Source: Claveliimonas bilis (GTDB taxonomy: Bacteria; Bacillota; Clostridia; Lachnospirales; Lachnospiraceae). From it: DNA of 64,000 nucleotides. The stretch is from the NCBI RefSeq assembly GCF_030296775.1, contig NZ_AP027742.1, positions 1,116,001-1,180,000 of the forward strand. Direction: 5' to 3'. Each line of letters starts with the position of its first letter. Within the stretch, counting starts at the first letter, position 1. This document shows, in pieces, positions 35,813 through 44,272 of this stretch. The notes under the pieces are model-generated. The model worked only from the letters and a program-made list of their open reading frames with translations. It was not told where the DNA came from and searched no databases. Position numbers and translations under genes: made by a program.

Positions 35813-37227
35813 AAAACGTATTAAAATTAGCTCGAAGGCTTGTTTTGACTTTGCTTTGTGTATTTGGGCTTCTGCCGATCTTAAATCTTGTTGTTCTGTT
35901 TAGTGTAACATACGGCTTTCAGTCTAATGGCCGTCCTTACAGTACGGCAGAAGAGGTGGCGGCAGGGCTTACGAAGACTGCAGACGGATATCGCTTGCCG
36001 GAGGAGATAGAGAACAGGCTGAAAGAGGAACATGTGTGGGCTTTTTTCGCTGAAGATGCAACGGGGAAAGTGCTGTGGCATACCGACAATCTTCCGGAAG
36101 AGATGCCGCTGACCTGTACTCCTTCCATGGCAGCAGAACTGACAAGGGGCTACTTCCAGGACAGCCCCACTTTCCCGGCAGCAGCAGATGGAGGGCTTGT
36201 GATTATCGGATACCCAAAGCAGACATTTTGGAAACATCTTTATCCCGCCTGGGATTATAATATGGTCAAATATGCCGTTCCATTTGCTGTTATCATGATC
36301 GCTGTGAATATCGGAATTGTAATATTTATTTATCTTTTTACAGATATGAAGCTTTTGAAATCTGTGGGGCCTATTGTGGAAGGGGTAGAGAATCTGGCAA
36401 AGGGCAGATCAGCCTATATTCCCAAGAAAGGGCTGCTTTCTGATATTGCAGGCAGTTTGAATCAGGCTTCTGAGATTCTTCAGTCCAGGAACAGGGAACT
36501 GCGGAAAAAAGAAACGGCAAGGGCAAACTGGATTGCCGGGGTATCCCATGATATCAGAACGCCGCTTTCCATGATCATGGGATATGCGGGACATCTTCTG
36601 GGAGATGCCAATCTTACGGACCGACAGAAAAAAGAGCTGGATGTGATCTGCCGCCAGAGCCAGAGGATGAAAAATCTTGTCAATGACCTGAATCTTGCCT
36701 CTAAGCTGGAATACAATATGCAGCCTACTGATTTGGAGGAAATAAATATTGTTGCGGTTGTGAGACAGACGGTAGTGGATTTTATCAATACAGATCCGGA
36801 GGAGAAATATCCGATACAATGGCTGACAGAGGATTCCCTTGGCATCTGTCTGGTGGAGGCTGACAAGGGGCTGATCGGGCGGGCAGCCGGGAATCTGCTT
36901 CAGAATAGCATCAATCATAACCCGGAGGGATGTTCCATTTATGTAACGGTAGAGAAAGACAAGGACCGGTGCCGGATCCGGGTGGAAGACGACGGTCAGG
37001 GAATTACAGAAGAACAGCTGGAGAAACTGAACCATGAGCCCCATTATATGATGTGCGATGAAAACGTGACGGGACAGCGTCATGGACTGGGCCTTCTGAT
37101 CGTCCGGCAGATTGCACAGGTGCATGGAGGAACCATGCAGATCGGACACAGCAGATATGGAGGATTTGAAGTCATCATTGATCTGCCCTGCAGGACGGAA
37201 ACTTCGGAACAAAGAGTTTCCTATTGA
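35809..37227 (+). CDS. Sensor histidine kinase
   Basis: The 472-residue kinase has two transmembrane segments (about 13-33 and 160-180) flanking a 125-residue extracellular sensor domain, then a HAMP-like linker. The phospho-acceptor His247 is in SHDIRTPLSMIMGY, followed by the N box (NLLQNSINHN) and G boxes (VEDDGQGI, GQRHGLGL). It probably senses cell-wall-active peptides and phosphorylates the upstream regulator. Confidence 0.93.
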   Translation: MKNVLKLARRLVLTLLCVFGLLPILNLVVLFSVTYGFQSNGRPYSTAEEVAAGLTKTADGYRLPEEIENRLKEEHVWAFFAEDATGKVLWHTDNLPEEMPLTCTPSMAAELTRGYFQDSPTFPAAADGGLVIIGYPKQTFWKHLYPAWDYNMVKYAVPFAVIMIAVNIGIVIFIYLFTDMKLLKSVGPIVEGVENLAKGRSAYIPKKGLLSDIAGSLNQASEILQSRNRELRKKETARANWIAGVSHDIRTPLSMIMGYAGHLLGDANLTDRQKKELDVICRQSQRMKNLVNDLNLASKLEYNMQPTDLEEINIVAVVRQTVVDFINTDPEEKYPIQWLTEDSLGICLVEADKGLIGRAAGNLLQNSINHNPEGCSIYVTVEKDKDRCRIRVEDDGQGITEEQLEKLNHEPHYMMCDENVTGQRHGLGLLIVRQIAQVHGGTMQIGHSRYGGFEVIIDLPCRTETSEQRVSY

Positions 37228-37228
37228 A

Positions 37229-37262
37229 TAAAAAAGAGCTGCCGCATTGAAGCGGTAGCTCT
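37229..37262 (-). terminator. Terminator of the J-domain gene (bidirectional)
   Basis: AGAGCTGCCGC pairs with GCGGTAGCTCT, with one wobble pair. Read on the minus strand it ends in TTTTTTATT, a strong terminator for the J-domain gene; it also lies directly after the kinase stop. Confidence 0.75.
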
Positions 37263-37291
37263 TGGCACAGCTGGAAATAGAGAAAAATTTT

Positions 37292-37951
37292 TTAACCTAA
37301 TTGTCTGTATGTAATGAGCTTATCCAGGTTGTTTAAAAATAAAGAAGCCTGGCTGGTGATTTTCCGTTTTTCCAAAGCAGATTTACATTGTTCCAGATAG
37401 CTGTCATACATAGAATAAAGAAGCGCATAAGGAAGATCCCTGTTCTGGCTCCACTGGAACAGCAGCCAGTTCATAGCGTGAGAGAACCAGTATTGCCGGG
37501 GAATTTCACCCTGTTCCAGAACCTGTATGTGGGGATAAGCCTCACCGGCAATAGCCGTCAGCCGTTCCTCATCCGGCTCCTGTCTGCCAAAACGTTTCGG
37601 TTTCAAAAGAAGAGCGCTTTCGGTCACCAGGCCGTTCAGCTTGTTGCCGGCTTCCCAGTAAGGAGCAAAATTAGGGGACAGAGGTCTGCTTTGCTCCTCA
37701 GCTCTTTCGGCCGCTGTCTCTCTTCGGATTGGATTTCTGATGCGGCGGTCGTAAATCCGCCGGCTGTTAGGATCGCTTAAAATCCGATAAGCAGTCAGCA
37801 CATTTTGTATATAAGAAGTCGTATCAAAGCTGCAATTTACATTGGCATCCGGATGCATTTTTTTCACTAAAAAATTCTTGGCGTCTGCGATTTCTTTTTC
37901 GTCTGCATCCATAGGAACACCAAGAAGATCATAATAAGTACAGTCTTTCAT
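37292..37951 (-). CDS. J-domain (DnaJ-like) protein
   Basis: Residues 5-70 form a J-domain: YYDLLGVPMDADEKEI, the HPD tripeptide in KKMHPDAN, and AYRILSDPNSRRIYDRR. The rest (about 150 residues) lacks the Gly-rich, zinc and client-binding regions of true DnaJ, so this is a specialised J-protein that could recruit DnaK to one task. ATG 37951 follows AAGGGGAG at good spacing and gives 219 residues. Confidence 0.87.
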   Translation of the reverse strand: MKDCTYYDLLGVPMDADEKEIADAKNFLVKKMHPDANVNCSFDTTSYIQNVLTAYRILSDPNSRRIYDRRIRNPIRRETAAERAEEQSRPLSPNFAPYWEAGNKLNGLVTESALLLKPKRFGRQEPDEERLTAIAGEAYPHIQVLEQGEIPRQYWFSHAMNWLLFQWSQNRDLPYALLYSMYDSYLEQCKSALEKRKITSQASLFLNNLDKLITYRQLG

Positions 37952-38105
37952 ATACATCTCCCCTTGAAAAATCCATCTATATACTCCCACTTATTATAAT
38001 ACGTCACGGAAGAAGGGAAATCAACCGCAGATTTGGAAAATGGCTGGTATTTCCAAAGGGGTTGGGGTATTCTTATAGAAGAGTTGCAGTGAAAGGAAGA
38101 AGAAT

Positions 38106-38687
38106 ATGACAGAGAATCGATGTGAAAATTTTTCCCGGATTACAGATTGGTGTCATGCTCTGATCCGGTCTTTGGCACCGCGGGAGGGAAACTATATTGA
38201 TGCGACTATGGGAAAAGGGAATGATACCCTCCTTCTTGCAAGGTTGGCGGGAGAACAGGGGCAGGTTCTTGCTTTTGATATTCAAAAGGAGGCGCTGGAT
38301 ATGACAAAGGCGCTTTTGAAAGAAAATGGTGTGGAGGACCGGGCAAAACTGATCCTGGATGGACATGAACAGATGGATCGGTATGCAAAGAAAGAGAGTA
38401 TGGATGTCATCTGTTTTAATTTCGGATATCTGCCCGGAGGAGATCACAATATTGCTACCGCCGCCAAAACAAGCGTTGCAGCTGTTCAAAAAGGACTTGA
38501 GATATTGAAACATGGAGGTTTTATGAGTCTTTGCATTTACAGTGGCGGAGATACGGGATTTGAAGAAAAAGAAACCTTACTTGCTTTTTTAAAGGAGCTT
38601 TCTCCCGGAGAATATACGGTAATCCTTCAGGAATACTATAACAGGAAAAATCATCCTCCTCTGCCTGTGCTTATATTTAAAAAGTGA
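38106..38687 (+). CDS. mnmM: MnmM (YtqB) tRNA mnm5s2U34 methyltransferase
   Basis: The 193-residue protein has the SAM-binding motif YIDATMGKGNDT and the family mark NFGYLPGGDHN of the YtqB group (PF06962), shown to methylate the wobble uridine side chain in some tRNAs of Gram-positive bacteria. AAGGAAGAA precedes the ATG at 38106. It stands alone between the divergent J-domain gene and a DUF4234 gene. Confidence 0.88.
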   Translation: MTENRCENFSRITDWCHALIRSLAPREGNYIDATMGKGNDTLLLARLAGEQGQVLAFDIQKEALDMTKALLKENGVEDRAKLILDGHEQMDRYAKKESMDVICFNFGYLPGGDHNIATAAKTSVAAVQKGLEILKHGGFMSLCIYSGGDTGFEEKETLLAFLKELSPGEYTVILQEYYNRKNHPPLPVLIFKK

Positions 38688-38699
38688 TCTGCGGCCCTC

Positions 38700-38728
38700 T
38701 TGTAAGAGGAAGAAAGGGATAGTATAAT
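38700..38728 (+). promoter_or_regulatory. Promoter of the DUF4234 gene
   Basis: TTGTAA (38700-38705) and a perfect TATAAT (38723-38728) are 17 bases apart and 31 bases before the ATG at 38760. Confidence 0.7.
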
Positions 38729-38759
38729 AGCACTGACAATTTTTTTTGGAGGATAGGAT

Positions 38760-39089
38760 ATGCAGAGAAGAAATATTGGGCTATGTGTGGTGTTTGCCAT
38801 CATCACATGCGGCATTTATATGTTTTACTGGATGTATCAGATCAATGAGACAGCCAGGAGAATCAATCCCCAGAGGTGGAATACAGACGGAGGAATGGTC
38901 ATTCTCTTTACAATTATTACATGCGGCATTTACGGGTATTACTGGAATTACCAGATGGGAAAAGCGTTTCAGGTATTTCCGGATGTAACGGATAACAGTA
39001 TTCTGTATCTGATCTTAAGCATTCTTAATCTGGATATTGTAAACTATTGTCTGATCCAGAATGATATTAACCGTTATACGCCGGAATAG
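38760..39089 (+). CDS. DUF4234 small membrane protein
   Basis: The 109-residue protein contains three hydrophobic segments and the repeated element TCGIY(M/G)(F/Y)YW(M/N)YQ, at about residues 17 and 58, characteristic of DUF4234. The function is unknown; family members are small membrane proteins found in many Firmicutes. TTGGAGG precedes the ATG. The next gene starts 11 bases later, probably in the same transcript. Confidence 0.85.
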   Translation: MQRRNIGLCVVFAIITCGIYMFYWMYQINETARRINPQRWNTDGGMVILFTIITCGIYGYYWNYQMGKAFQVFPDVTDNSILYLILSILNLDIVNYCLIQNDINRYTPE

Positions 39090-39100
39090 GAGGGGAAAAC

Positions 39101-39580
39101 ATGAGAAGACCAAAACGTGAGATCAAAGATTTAAAAGATATTCAGGAGATTATAAAGGAATGTAAGGTGTGTCGGATCGGTATGCAAAGCCAGGGGAAGA
39201 TTTATATTGTTCCCATGAATTTCGGCTGTGAATATGAGGACGGCCAACCGGTATTCTATTTTCACAGCGCAAAGGTGGGACGCAAGATTGAAACCCTTCG
39301 GGAGGAGCCGGAAGTTTGCGTGGAGCTTGATTGCCGCCATGGCTTGATGGAAGCGGAAAAGCCCTGTGATCACAGTTATTATTTTGCCAGCCTGATCGGA
39401 ACCGGGAAAGCAAGAATGATGCAGACACCGGAGGAAAAACTGTACGGTCTGAAAGTAATTATGCGTCACCAGACGGGAAAGGACTTTGATAACTTTGATG
39501 AAAAGTGGATCAATGCGGTGGAAGTGATCAAGGTTAAGTTGGAAGAATATGCCTGTAAGCATCATGACGGGACGAACTGA
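39101..39580 (+). CDS. Pyridoxamine 5'-phosphate oxidase-like flavoprotein (NimA-like)
   Basis: The 159-residue protein belongs to the FMN-binding split-barrel fold: CRIGMQSQGKIYIVPMNFG, FYFHSAKVGRKIETL, and VCVELDC are its core strands. Relatives include 5-nitroimidazole reductases (NimA) and other small flavin or haem binders; the true substrate is unknown. It is preceded by GGAGGGG and follows the DUF4234 gene closely. Confidence 0.85.
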   Translation: MRRPKREIKDLKDIQEIIKECKVCRIGMQSQGKIYIVPMNFGCEYEDGQPVFYFHSAKVGRKIETLREEPEVCVELDCRHGLMEAEKPCDHSYYFASLIGTGKARMMQTPEEKLYGLKVIMRHQTGKDFDNFDEKWINAVEVIKVKLEEYACKHHDGTN

Positions 39581-39727
39581 TTTTGTGAAACGGATATGAG
39601 AGGGAAAGCCGCTGGCTTTCTCTTTTGTGGTTGAAAGGAAATTTTAAAACAATCCTGTTCTGGAAAATTTTACAGCTGATATATATTAGCACTATTACAA
39701 AAAATTTTATTTTTCGCAAATTAATGC

Positions 39728-39756
39728 TTTAACTCGCGAAAGTAATGTGCTATAAT
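39728..39756 (+). promoter_or_regulatory. Candidate promoter of the aryl-pyruvate operon
   Basis: TATAAT at 39751-39756 with a weak -35 (TTTAAC, 39728-39733) 17 bases upstream. If used, the operon would have a leader of about 365 bases carrying a large hairpin and the 65-bp repeat array. Confidence 0.5.
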
Positions 39757-39780
39757 ATCCGCGTAGGCAATGAGCCGTGC

Positions 39781-39837
39781 AGAAATACAAGAAGACAAAA
39801 CGCCTGCTTGCAGGCGGAGTTGGCGTCTTGTATTTCT
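39781..39837. repeat. Large two-part hairpin ahead of the 65-bp array
   Basis: AGAAATACAAG (39781-39791) pairs with CTTGTATTTCT (39827-39837), and inside it CGCCTGC (39801-39807) pairs with GCAGGCG (39810-39816). Both stems are perfect. It is followed within five bases by the tandem array. Confidence 0.8.
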
Positions 39838-39841
39838 ATAG

Positions 39842-40082
39842 GGCGAAGCCCGTGAACGAGAACTCGAAGAGTTCGAGGGGCAGGGCGAATGGTAAAAAAC
39901 CATGAAGGCGAAGCCCGCGAACGAGAACTCGGAGAGTTCGAGGGGCAAGGCGAATGGTAAAAAACCATGAAGGCGAAGCCCGCGAACGAGAACTCGGAGA
40001 GTTCGAGGGGCAGGGCGAATGGTAAAAAACTATGAAGGCGAAGCCCGCGAACGAGAACTCGGAGAGTTCGAGGGGCAGGGCA
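39842..40082. repeat. 65-bp tandem repeat, 3.7 copies, three hairpins per unit
   Basis: Units start at 39842, 39907, 39972 and 40037 and are nearly identical; the last is cut after about 46 bases. Each full unit holds three inverted repeats: GGC-GAA-GCC, GAACTC-G(G/A)A-GAGTTC and ATGGT-AAAAA-ACCAT. The middle stem stays perfect while its loop varies; the last stem has one change in the third unit. The 65-base period is not a multiple of three, so the array is not coding. It lies 45 bases before the paaK start codon. Confidence 0.9.
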
Positions 40083-40127
40083 AAGTACTACAAAAGGATC
40101 AAGATTCTCAAAAAAGGAGGAACAGTC

Positions 40128-41438
40128 ATGATTTGGGCAAAGGAAGAGACTCTGCCAAGAAATGAAATAGAAGCAATCCAGTTAAAAAAATTGAAAGAGA
40201 CAGTTCATTATATTTATGAGAAGGTTGCTCCTTATCGAAAAAAGATGGATGAAGCAGGGGTGAAGCCGGAGGATATCCGTACTTTGGAAGATCTGACGAA
40301 ACTGCCCTTTACATATAAAGCGGATTTCAGAGACAATTATCCGATGGGACTTTTTGCAGTGGACAAAAAAGATCTTGTACGATTCCACGCAAGTTCCGGG
40401 ACAACAGGAAAGCCGACCGTTGTAGGTTACACAAGGCATGATCTGGATGTATGGCTGAATAATGTTGCACGTATTGCCTGTATGGGAGGGGCGTCGCCGG
40501 ACGATGTGGCACAGATTTCTTTCGGCTATGGAACATTTACCGGAGCGCTGGGTCTGCATGGCGGACTGGAGAAGATAGGCGCATCAGTGATTCCCATGTC
40601 ATCAGGAAATACAAAAAAGCAGATCATGTTTATGCAGGATATGGAAGTAACACTGCTTGTGGCAACACCGTCCTATGCATTGCATTTAGGAGAGGAAATC
40701 CGGGCAAGAGGAATAGACCCCGCAAAGGATCTTAACGTACATATTGGTCTGTTTGGCGGAGAAGGAATGACGGAACCTATGCGGGATGAAATGCACAAGG
40801 TATGGGGAGAACAGTTCCTGTGCACGCAGAATTACGGTATGAGCGAGCTGTGCGGGCCGGGAGTGGCCGGAGAATGTGAGCAGCTTGCGGGAATGCATGT
40901 CAATGAGGATTGGTTTATTCCGGAAATTGTTGATCCAAAAACCGGAGAAGTTCTGCCCCCGGGAGAGAAGGGGGAACTGGTTGTTACCTGTCTTGGGAAG
41001 GAGGCTCTTCCGCTTGTGAGATACCGTACCGGGGATCTTACAAGGCTGATGTATGAACCATGTAAATGCGGAAGAACAACGGTCCGCATGGAAAATCTTT
41101 CCGGACGTGCAGATGATATGCTTGTCATCAGAGGAGTCAATGTATTCCCGACGCAAATAGAGGAAGTACTTTTCCAGATTCCGGAGATCGGACCTCATTA
41201 TGAAATCCTTGTGGAGAGAAAGAACCGACTGGATGTTATGACGATCACAGTAGAGCTTGTAGATGACAGACTGCTTGACAGCTACTCCATGTTAAGCGAG
41301 CTGGAGGCAAGAATAAAGAAAGGGCTGAAAGCCCAGCTGGGACTTGCCACTCAGATTAAGCTGGTAGCGCCTTATTCGCTTCAGAGATTTGAGGGAAAGG
41401 CAAAGAGAGTAACAGATTTGAGAAAGGATGGACTATAA
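40128..41438 (+). CDS. paaK: Phenylacetate-CoA ligase family enzyme 1
   Basis: The 436-residue AMP-forming ligase has the phosphate-binding loop SSGTTGKPTVVGYT (about residue 88), YRTGDLTRL and SGRADDMLVIRGVNVFPTQIE, and the family's C-terminal domain. It joins aryl-acetates to CoA, or runs in reverse to make ATP from aryl-acetyl-CoA. The start at 40128 follows AAAGGAGG; the frame is open further upstream, but there it runs through the repeat array. It heads a six-gene operon and ends just before iorA. A second copy lies at 44273. Confidence 0.93.
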   Translation: MIWAKEETLPRNEIEAIQLKKLKETVHYIYEKVAPYRKKMDEAGVKPEDIRTLEDLTKLPFTYKADFRDNYPMGLFAVDKKDLVRFHASSGTTGKPTVVGYTRHDLDVWLNNVARIACMGGASPDDVAQISFGYGTFTGALGLHGGLEKIGASVIPMSSGNTKKQIMFMQDMEVTLLVATPSYALHLGEEIRARGIDPAKDLNVHIGLFGGEGMTEPMRDEMHKVWGEQFLCTQNYGMSELCGPGVAGECEQLAGMHVNEDWFIPEIVDPKTGEVLPPGEKGELVVTCLGKEALPLVRYRTGDLTRLMYEPCKCGRTTVRMENLSGRADDMLVIRGVNVFPTQIEEVLFQIPEIGPHYEILVERKNRLDVMTITVELVDDRLLDSYSMLSELEARIKKGLKAQLGLATQIKLVAPYSLQRFEGKAKRVTDLRKDGL

Positions 41439-41439
41439 A

Positions 41440-43194
41440 ATGTCAGAGTCAAAGAAAGTAATTATGCTCGGCAACGAGGCGATTGCCAGGGGAGCATACG
41501 AAGCGGGAGTGAAGGTGTCAGCTGCTTATCCCGGAACACCGAGCACAGAAATCAGTGAATATCTGGTACAGTACAAAGACGATCTGTACTGTGAATGGTC
41601 ACCTAACGAAAAGGTGGCAACCGAGGTGGCGATTGGAGCTTCTGTTGCCGGGACAAGAGCTATGTCCTGTATGAAGCATGTAGGATTTAATGTAGCAGCA
41701 GATCCGGCCTATACAGTTTCTTATATGGGAGTTAACGGAGGGCTGGTTATTATTGTGGCAGACGATCCGGGACTTTACAGTTCCCAGAATGAACAGGATA
41801 CCCGTATGGTGGCAAGAGCAGCGCAGCTTCCTGTTCTGGAGCCGTCCGACAGTTCGGAAGCAAAAGAATTTATGAAGATGGCCTTTGATTTAAGTGAAAA
41901 ATTTGACCGTCCTTTTGTTTTCCGTACGACAACAAGGCTGGCACATTCCCAGGGAATCGTAGAGCTTCATGAAAGAGAAGAAATCCCGGATAAACCCTAT
42001 GAGAGGAATATCGCAAAAAATGTTATGATGCCCGGCAACGCAAAGGGACGTCATGTGGAAATTGAAAAGAGAAACAATGAACTTGCGGAAGAAGCAAATA
42101 GATTGCCAATTAACCGAGTGGAGATGGGAGATACCAAAATCGGCGTTATTACCAGCGGGATTCCTTACCAGTATGTAAAAGAAGCTTTGCCGGAAGCGTC
42201 TGTTCTGAAACTTGGTATGGTGAATCCGCTTCCAAGAAAGATGATCGAGGAATTTGCTTCCAAGGTTGAGAAACTCTATATTGTAGAAGAATTGGATCCG
42301 GTTATCGAGGAACAGGTGAAATCCTGGGGAATCCAGGCAGTGGGAAAAGAGATTTTCACTGTTCAGGGCGAATACAGTGCCAATATGATCCGGGAGGCAA
42401 TTCTGCATGAAAATCTGGAGCTTTCTGCTCCTGCAGCAGTGCCGGGACGTCCGCCGATCCTCTGTCCGGGATGTCCTCACAGAAGTGTATACTATGTGCT
42501 GAATAAGTTGAAAATCCATGCGGCGGGAGATATCGGATGCTATACGCTGGGAGCAGTGGCGCCCCTTAGTGTTGTGGATACCACTGTCTGTATGGGAGCC
42601 AGCATTTCCACCCTTCATGGTATGGAGAAGGCAAAGGGGAAAGAATACATTAAGAACTGGGTGGCAGTGATCGGCGATTCCACATTTTTACATACAGGAG
42701 TTAATTCCCTGATGAATATGATGTACAACAAGGCGACAGGAACTGTCATTATCCTGGATAATTCCACAACGGGAATGACGGGGCATCAGGATCATGCCGC
42801 AACAGGGAAAACGCTTCAGGGAGATCCTACTTATGCTATCGATATTCCGGGACTTTGCCGCGCCCTCGGCGTAAAACATGTCCAGGAGATCAATGCGTTT
42901 GATATTGAAACACTGGAAAAGGCAATTAAGGAAGAGGTAGCACGGGATGAAGTTTCCGTTATTATCACAAAGACACCGTGCGTTCTCCTTTCAAAGGAGA
43001 AGAAACCTCTGTATATTGCACATCCGGATAAATGTAAGAAGTGCGGGATGTGTATGAAACCGGGATGTCCGGCTATGACAAAGAATGAAGATGGAACCAT
43101 CCATATTGACGATACGATGTGCACCGGATGCGGACTGTGCGATTCTCTGTGCAAGTTTGGTGCGATTGAATTAGTAAAGGAAGGTGACAGATAA
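41440..43194 (+). CDS. iorA: Indolepyruvate ferredoxin oxidoreductase, alpha subunit
   Basis: The 584-residue protein has the pyrimidine-binding domain (AAYPGTPSTEISEY), the thiamine diphosphate domain (CPGCPHRSVYYVL, GDIGCYTLG, VIGDSTFLHTG) and two C-terminal 4Fe-4S motifs (CKKCGMCMKPGC, CTGCGLCDSLC). It decarboxylates aryl-pyruvates from tryptophan, phenylalanine and tyrosine to aryl-acetyl-CoA while reducing ferredoxin. ATG 41440 is preferred to 41428 because GAAAGGATGG precedes it. It overlaps iorB by one base. Confidence 0.95.
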   Translation: MSESKKVIMLGNEAIARGAYEAGVKVSAAYPGTPSTEISEYLVQYKDDLYCEWSPNEKVATEVAIGASVAGTRAMSCMKHVGFNVAADPAYTVSYMGVNGGLVIIVADDPGLYSSQNEQDTRMVARAAQLPVLEPSDSSEAKEFMKMAFDLSEKFDRPFVFRTTTRLAHSQGIVELHEREEIPDKPYERNIAKNVMMPGNAKGRHVEIEKRNNELAEEANRLPINRVEMGDTKIGVITSGIPYQYVKEALPEASVLKLGMVNPLPRKMIEEFASKVEKLYIVEELDPVIEEQVKSWGIQAVGKEIFTVQGEYSANMIREAILHENLELSAPAAVPGRPPILCPGCPHRSVYYVLNKLKIHAAGDIGCYTLGAVAPLSVVDTTVCMGASISTLHGMEKAKGKEYIKNWVAVIGDSTFLHTGVNSLMNMMYNKATGTVIILDNSTTGMTGHQDHAATGKTLQGDPTYAIDIPGLCRALGVKHVQEINAFDIETLEKAIKEEVARDEVSVIITKTPCVLLSKEKKPLYIAHPDKCKKCGMCMKPGCPAMTKNEDGTIHIDDTMCTGCGLCDSLCKFGAIELVKEGDR

Positions 43195-43772
43195 TGGCAG
43201 TAAAAAATATTATGATCGTAGGCGTCGGAGGCCAGGGAACTCTTCTTACCAGCAGAGTTCTGGGAGGACTTGCCATTGCAGGGGGATATGACGTAAAGCT
43301 GTCAGAGGTACATGGAATGGCCCAAAGAGGCGGAAGTGTTGTGACCTTTGTGCGCTATGGAGAAAAAGTGGCAGAGCCTATTGTAGAAGAAGGCCAGGCG
43401 GATGTCATTATCGCTTTTGAAAGATTAGAGGCAATGCGGTATGCTCATTTCCTGAAAAAGGACGGAGCACTTGTTATCAATGACTGGAGGATCGATCCCA
43501 TGCCGGTGGTGATCGGAGCAGCCAAATATCCGGAAGGTATTCTGGAAGAGCTGAAAAAAGACCATAAGGTTTATGCGGTGAATGCTACAGAAGAATCTAA
43601 AAAACTGGGCAATCCGAAAGTGTTTAATATGATCGTACTGGGTGTGGCGGCACAGCATATGGATTTCTCAAAGGAAGACTGGTACAAGGTAATTGAAAGT
43701 ACTGTACCACCAAAGACCATTGAGATCAACAAAGCCGCATTCGATGTGGGATATCACCTTGTTTCAAGATGA
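43194..43772 (+). CDS. iorB: Indolepyruvate ferredoxin oxidoreductase, beta subunit
   Basis: The 192-residue gamma-type subunit begins with IMIVGVGGQGTLLTSRVLGG and contains VHGMAQRGGSVVTFVRYG, both typical of IorB. It completes the IorAB enzyme. The overlap TAATG with iorA shows coupled translation. The next gene, an ACT protein, starts 34 bases later. Confidence 0.95.
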   Translation: MAVKNIMIVGVGGQGTLLTSRVLGGLAIAGGYDVKLSEVHGMAQRGGSVVTFVRYGEKVAEPIVEEGQADVIIAFERLEAMRYAHFLKKDGALVINDWRIDPMPVVIGAAKYPEGILEELKKDHKVYAVNATEESKKLGNPKVFNMIVLGVAAQHMDFSKEDWYKVIESTVPPKTIEINKAAFDVGYHLVSR

Positions 43773-43806
43773 TATAGAATTAAAGGAACCAAGAAGGAGG
43801 TGTCAC

Positions 43807-44226
43807 ATGCTAAAGCAACTATCAGTATTCGTGGAGAATAAGCCGGGCAGCCTTATGGAAGTTACATCCAGGCTTACAGAAGCTCATGTAAATATCCGGG
43901 CGGTCGCGTCTTTTGATACTCCGGAGTTTGGTATCCTTCGTCTCATAGTCGATAAGCCAGCAGAGGCGAAGGGTTATCTTACTGAACGGGGATTTGTTGT
44001 AAGAGTCAGCGACGTGATCGGCGTAGAGCTGGAAGATAAAAAAGGCAATCTCAATCAGATGTTGGCAATACTTGCAGAGAATCACATCAATGTAAGTTAC
44101 ATCTACTCATTTGTAATCCGCGAAGGACGCGCTCCGGTTCTGGTATTTAATACAGACGATTATCAAAAAGCAGCTTCCATTCTTAAGAGTGCAAATGTGA
44201 AGACAGTAGATGAATCCGATCTTTAG
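43807..44226 (+). CDS. Double ACT-domain protein 1
   Basis: The 139-residue protein is two ACT domains in tandem (QLSVFVENKPGSLMEVTSRL at the start, then GVELEDKKGNLNQMLAILAE near 76). ACT domains bind amino acids to control enzymes. Free-standing double ACT proteins commonly accompany paaK/ior genes and probably sense aromatic amino acids or their products. AGAAGGAGGTG precedes the ATG. A related protein closes the operon. Confidence 0.88.
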   Translation: MLKQLSVFVENKPGSLMEVTSRLTEAHVNIRAVASFDTPEFGILRLIVDKPAEAKGYLTERGFVVRVSDVIGVELEDKKGNLNQMLAILAENHINVSYIYSFVIREGRAPVLVFNTDDYQKAASILKSANVKTVDESDL

Positions 44227-44272
44227 AACTGGTTTTATACCAGAAGAAATTAAGAATAGGAGTAAAATAAAT

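Noticed and set aside
39750-39968. Minus-strand open frames through the 65-bp array
   Set aside because: They exist only because of the repeat; the 65-base period shifts frame between copies and no start signal precedes them.
39842-40082. CRISPR array
   Set aside because: The 65-base units are contiguous with no spacers and there are no cas genes; the units themselves are made of hairpins.
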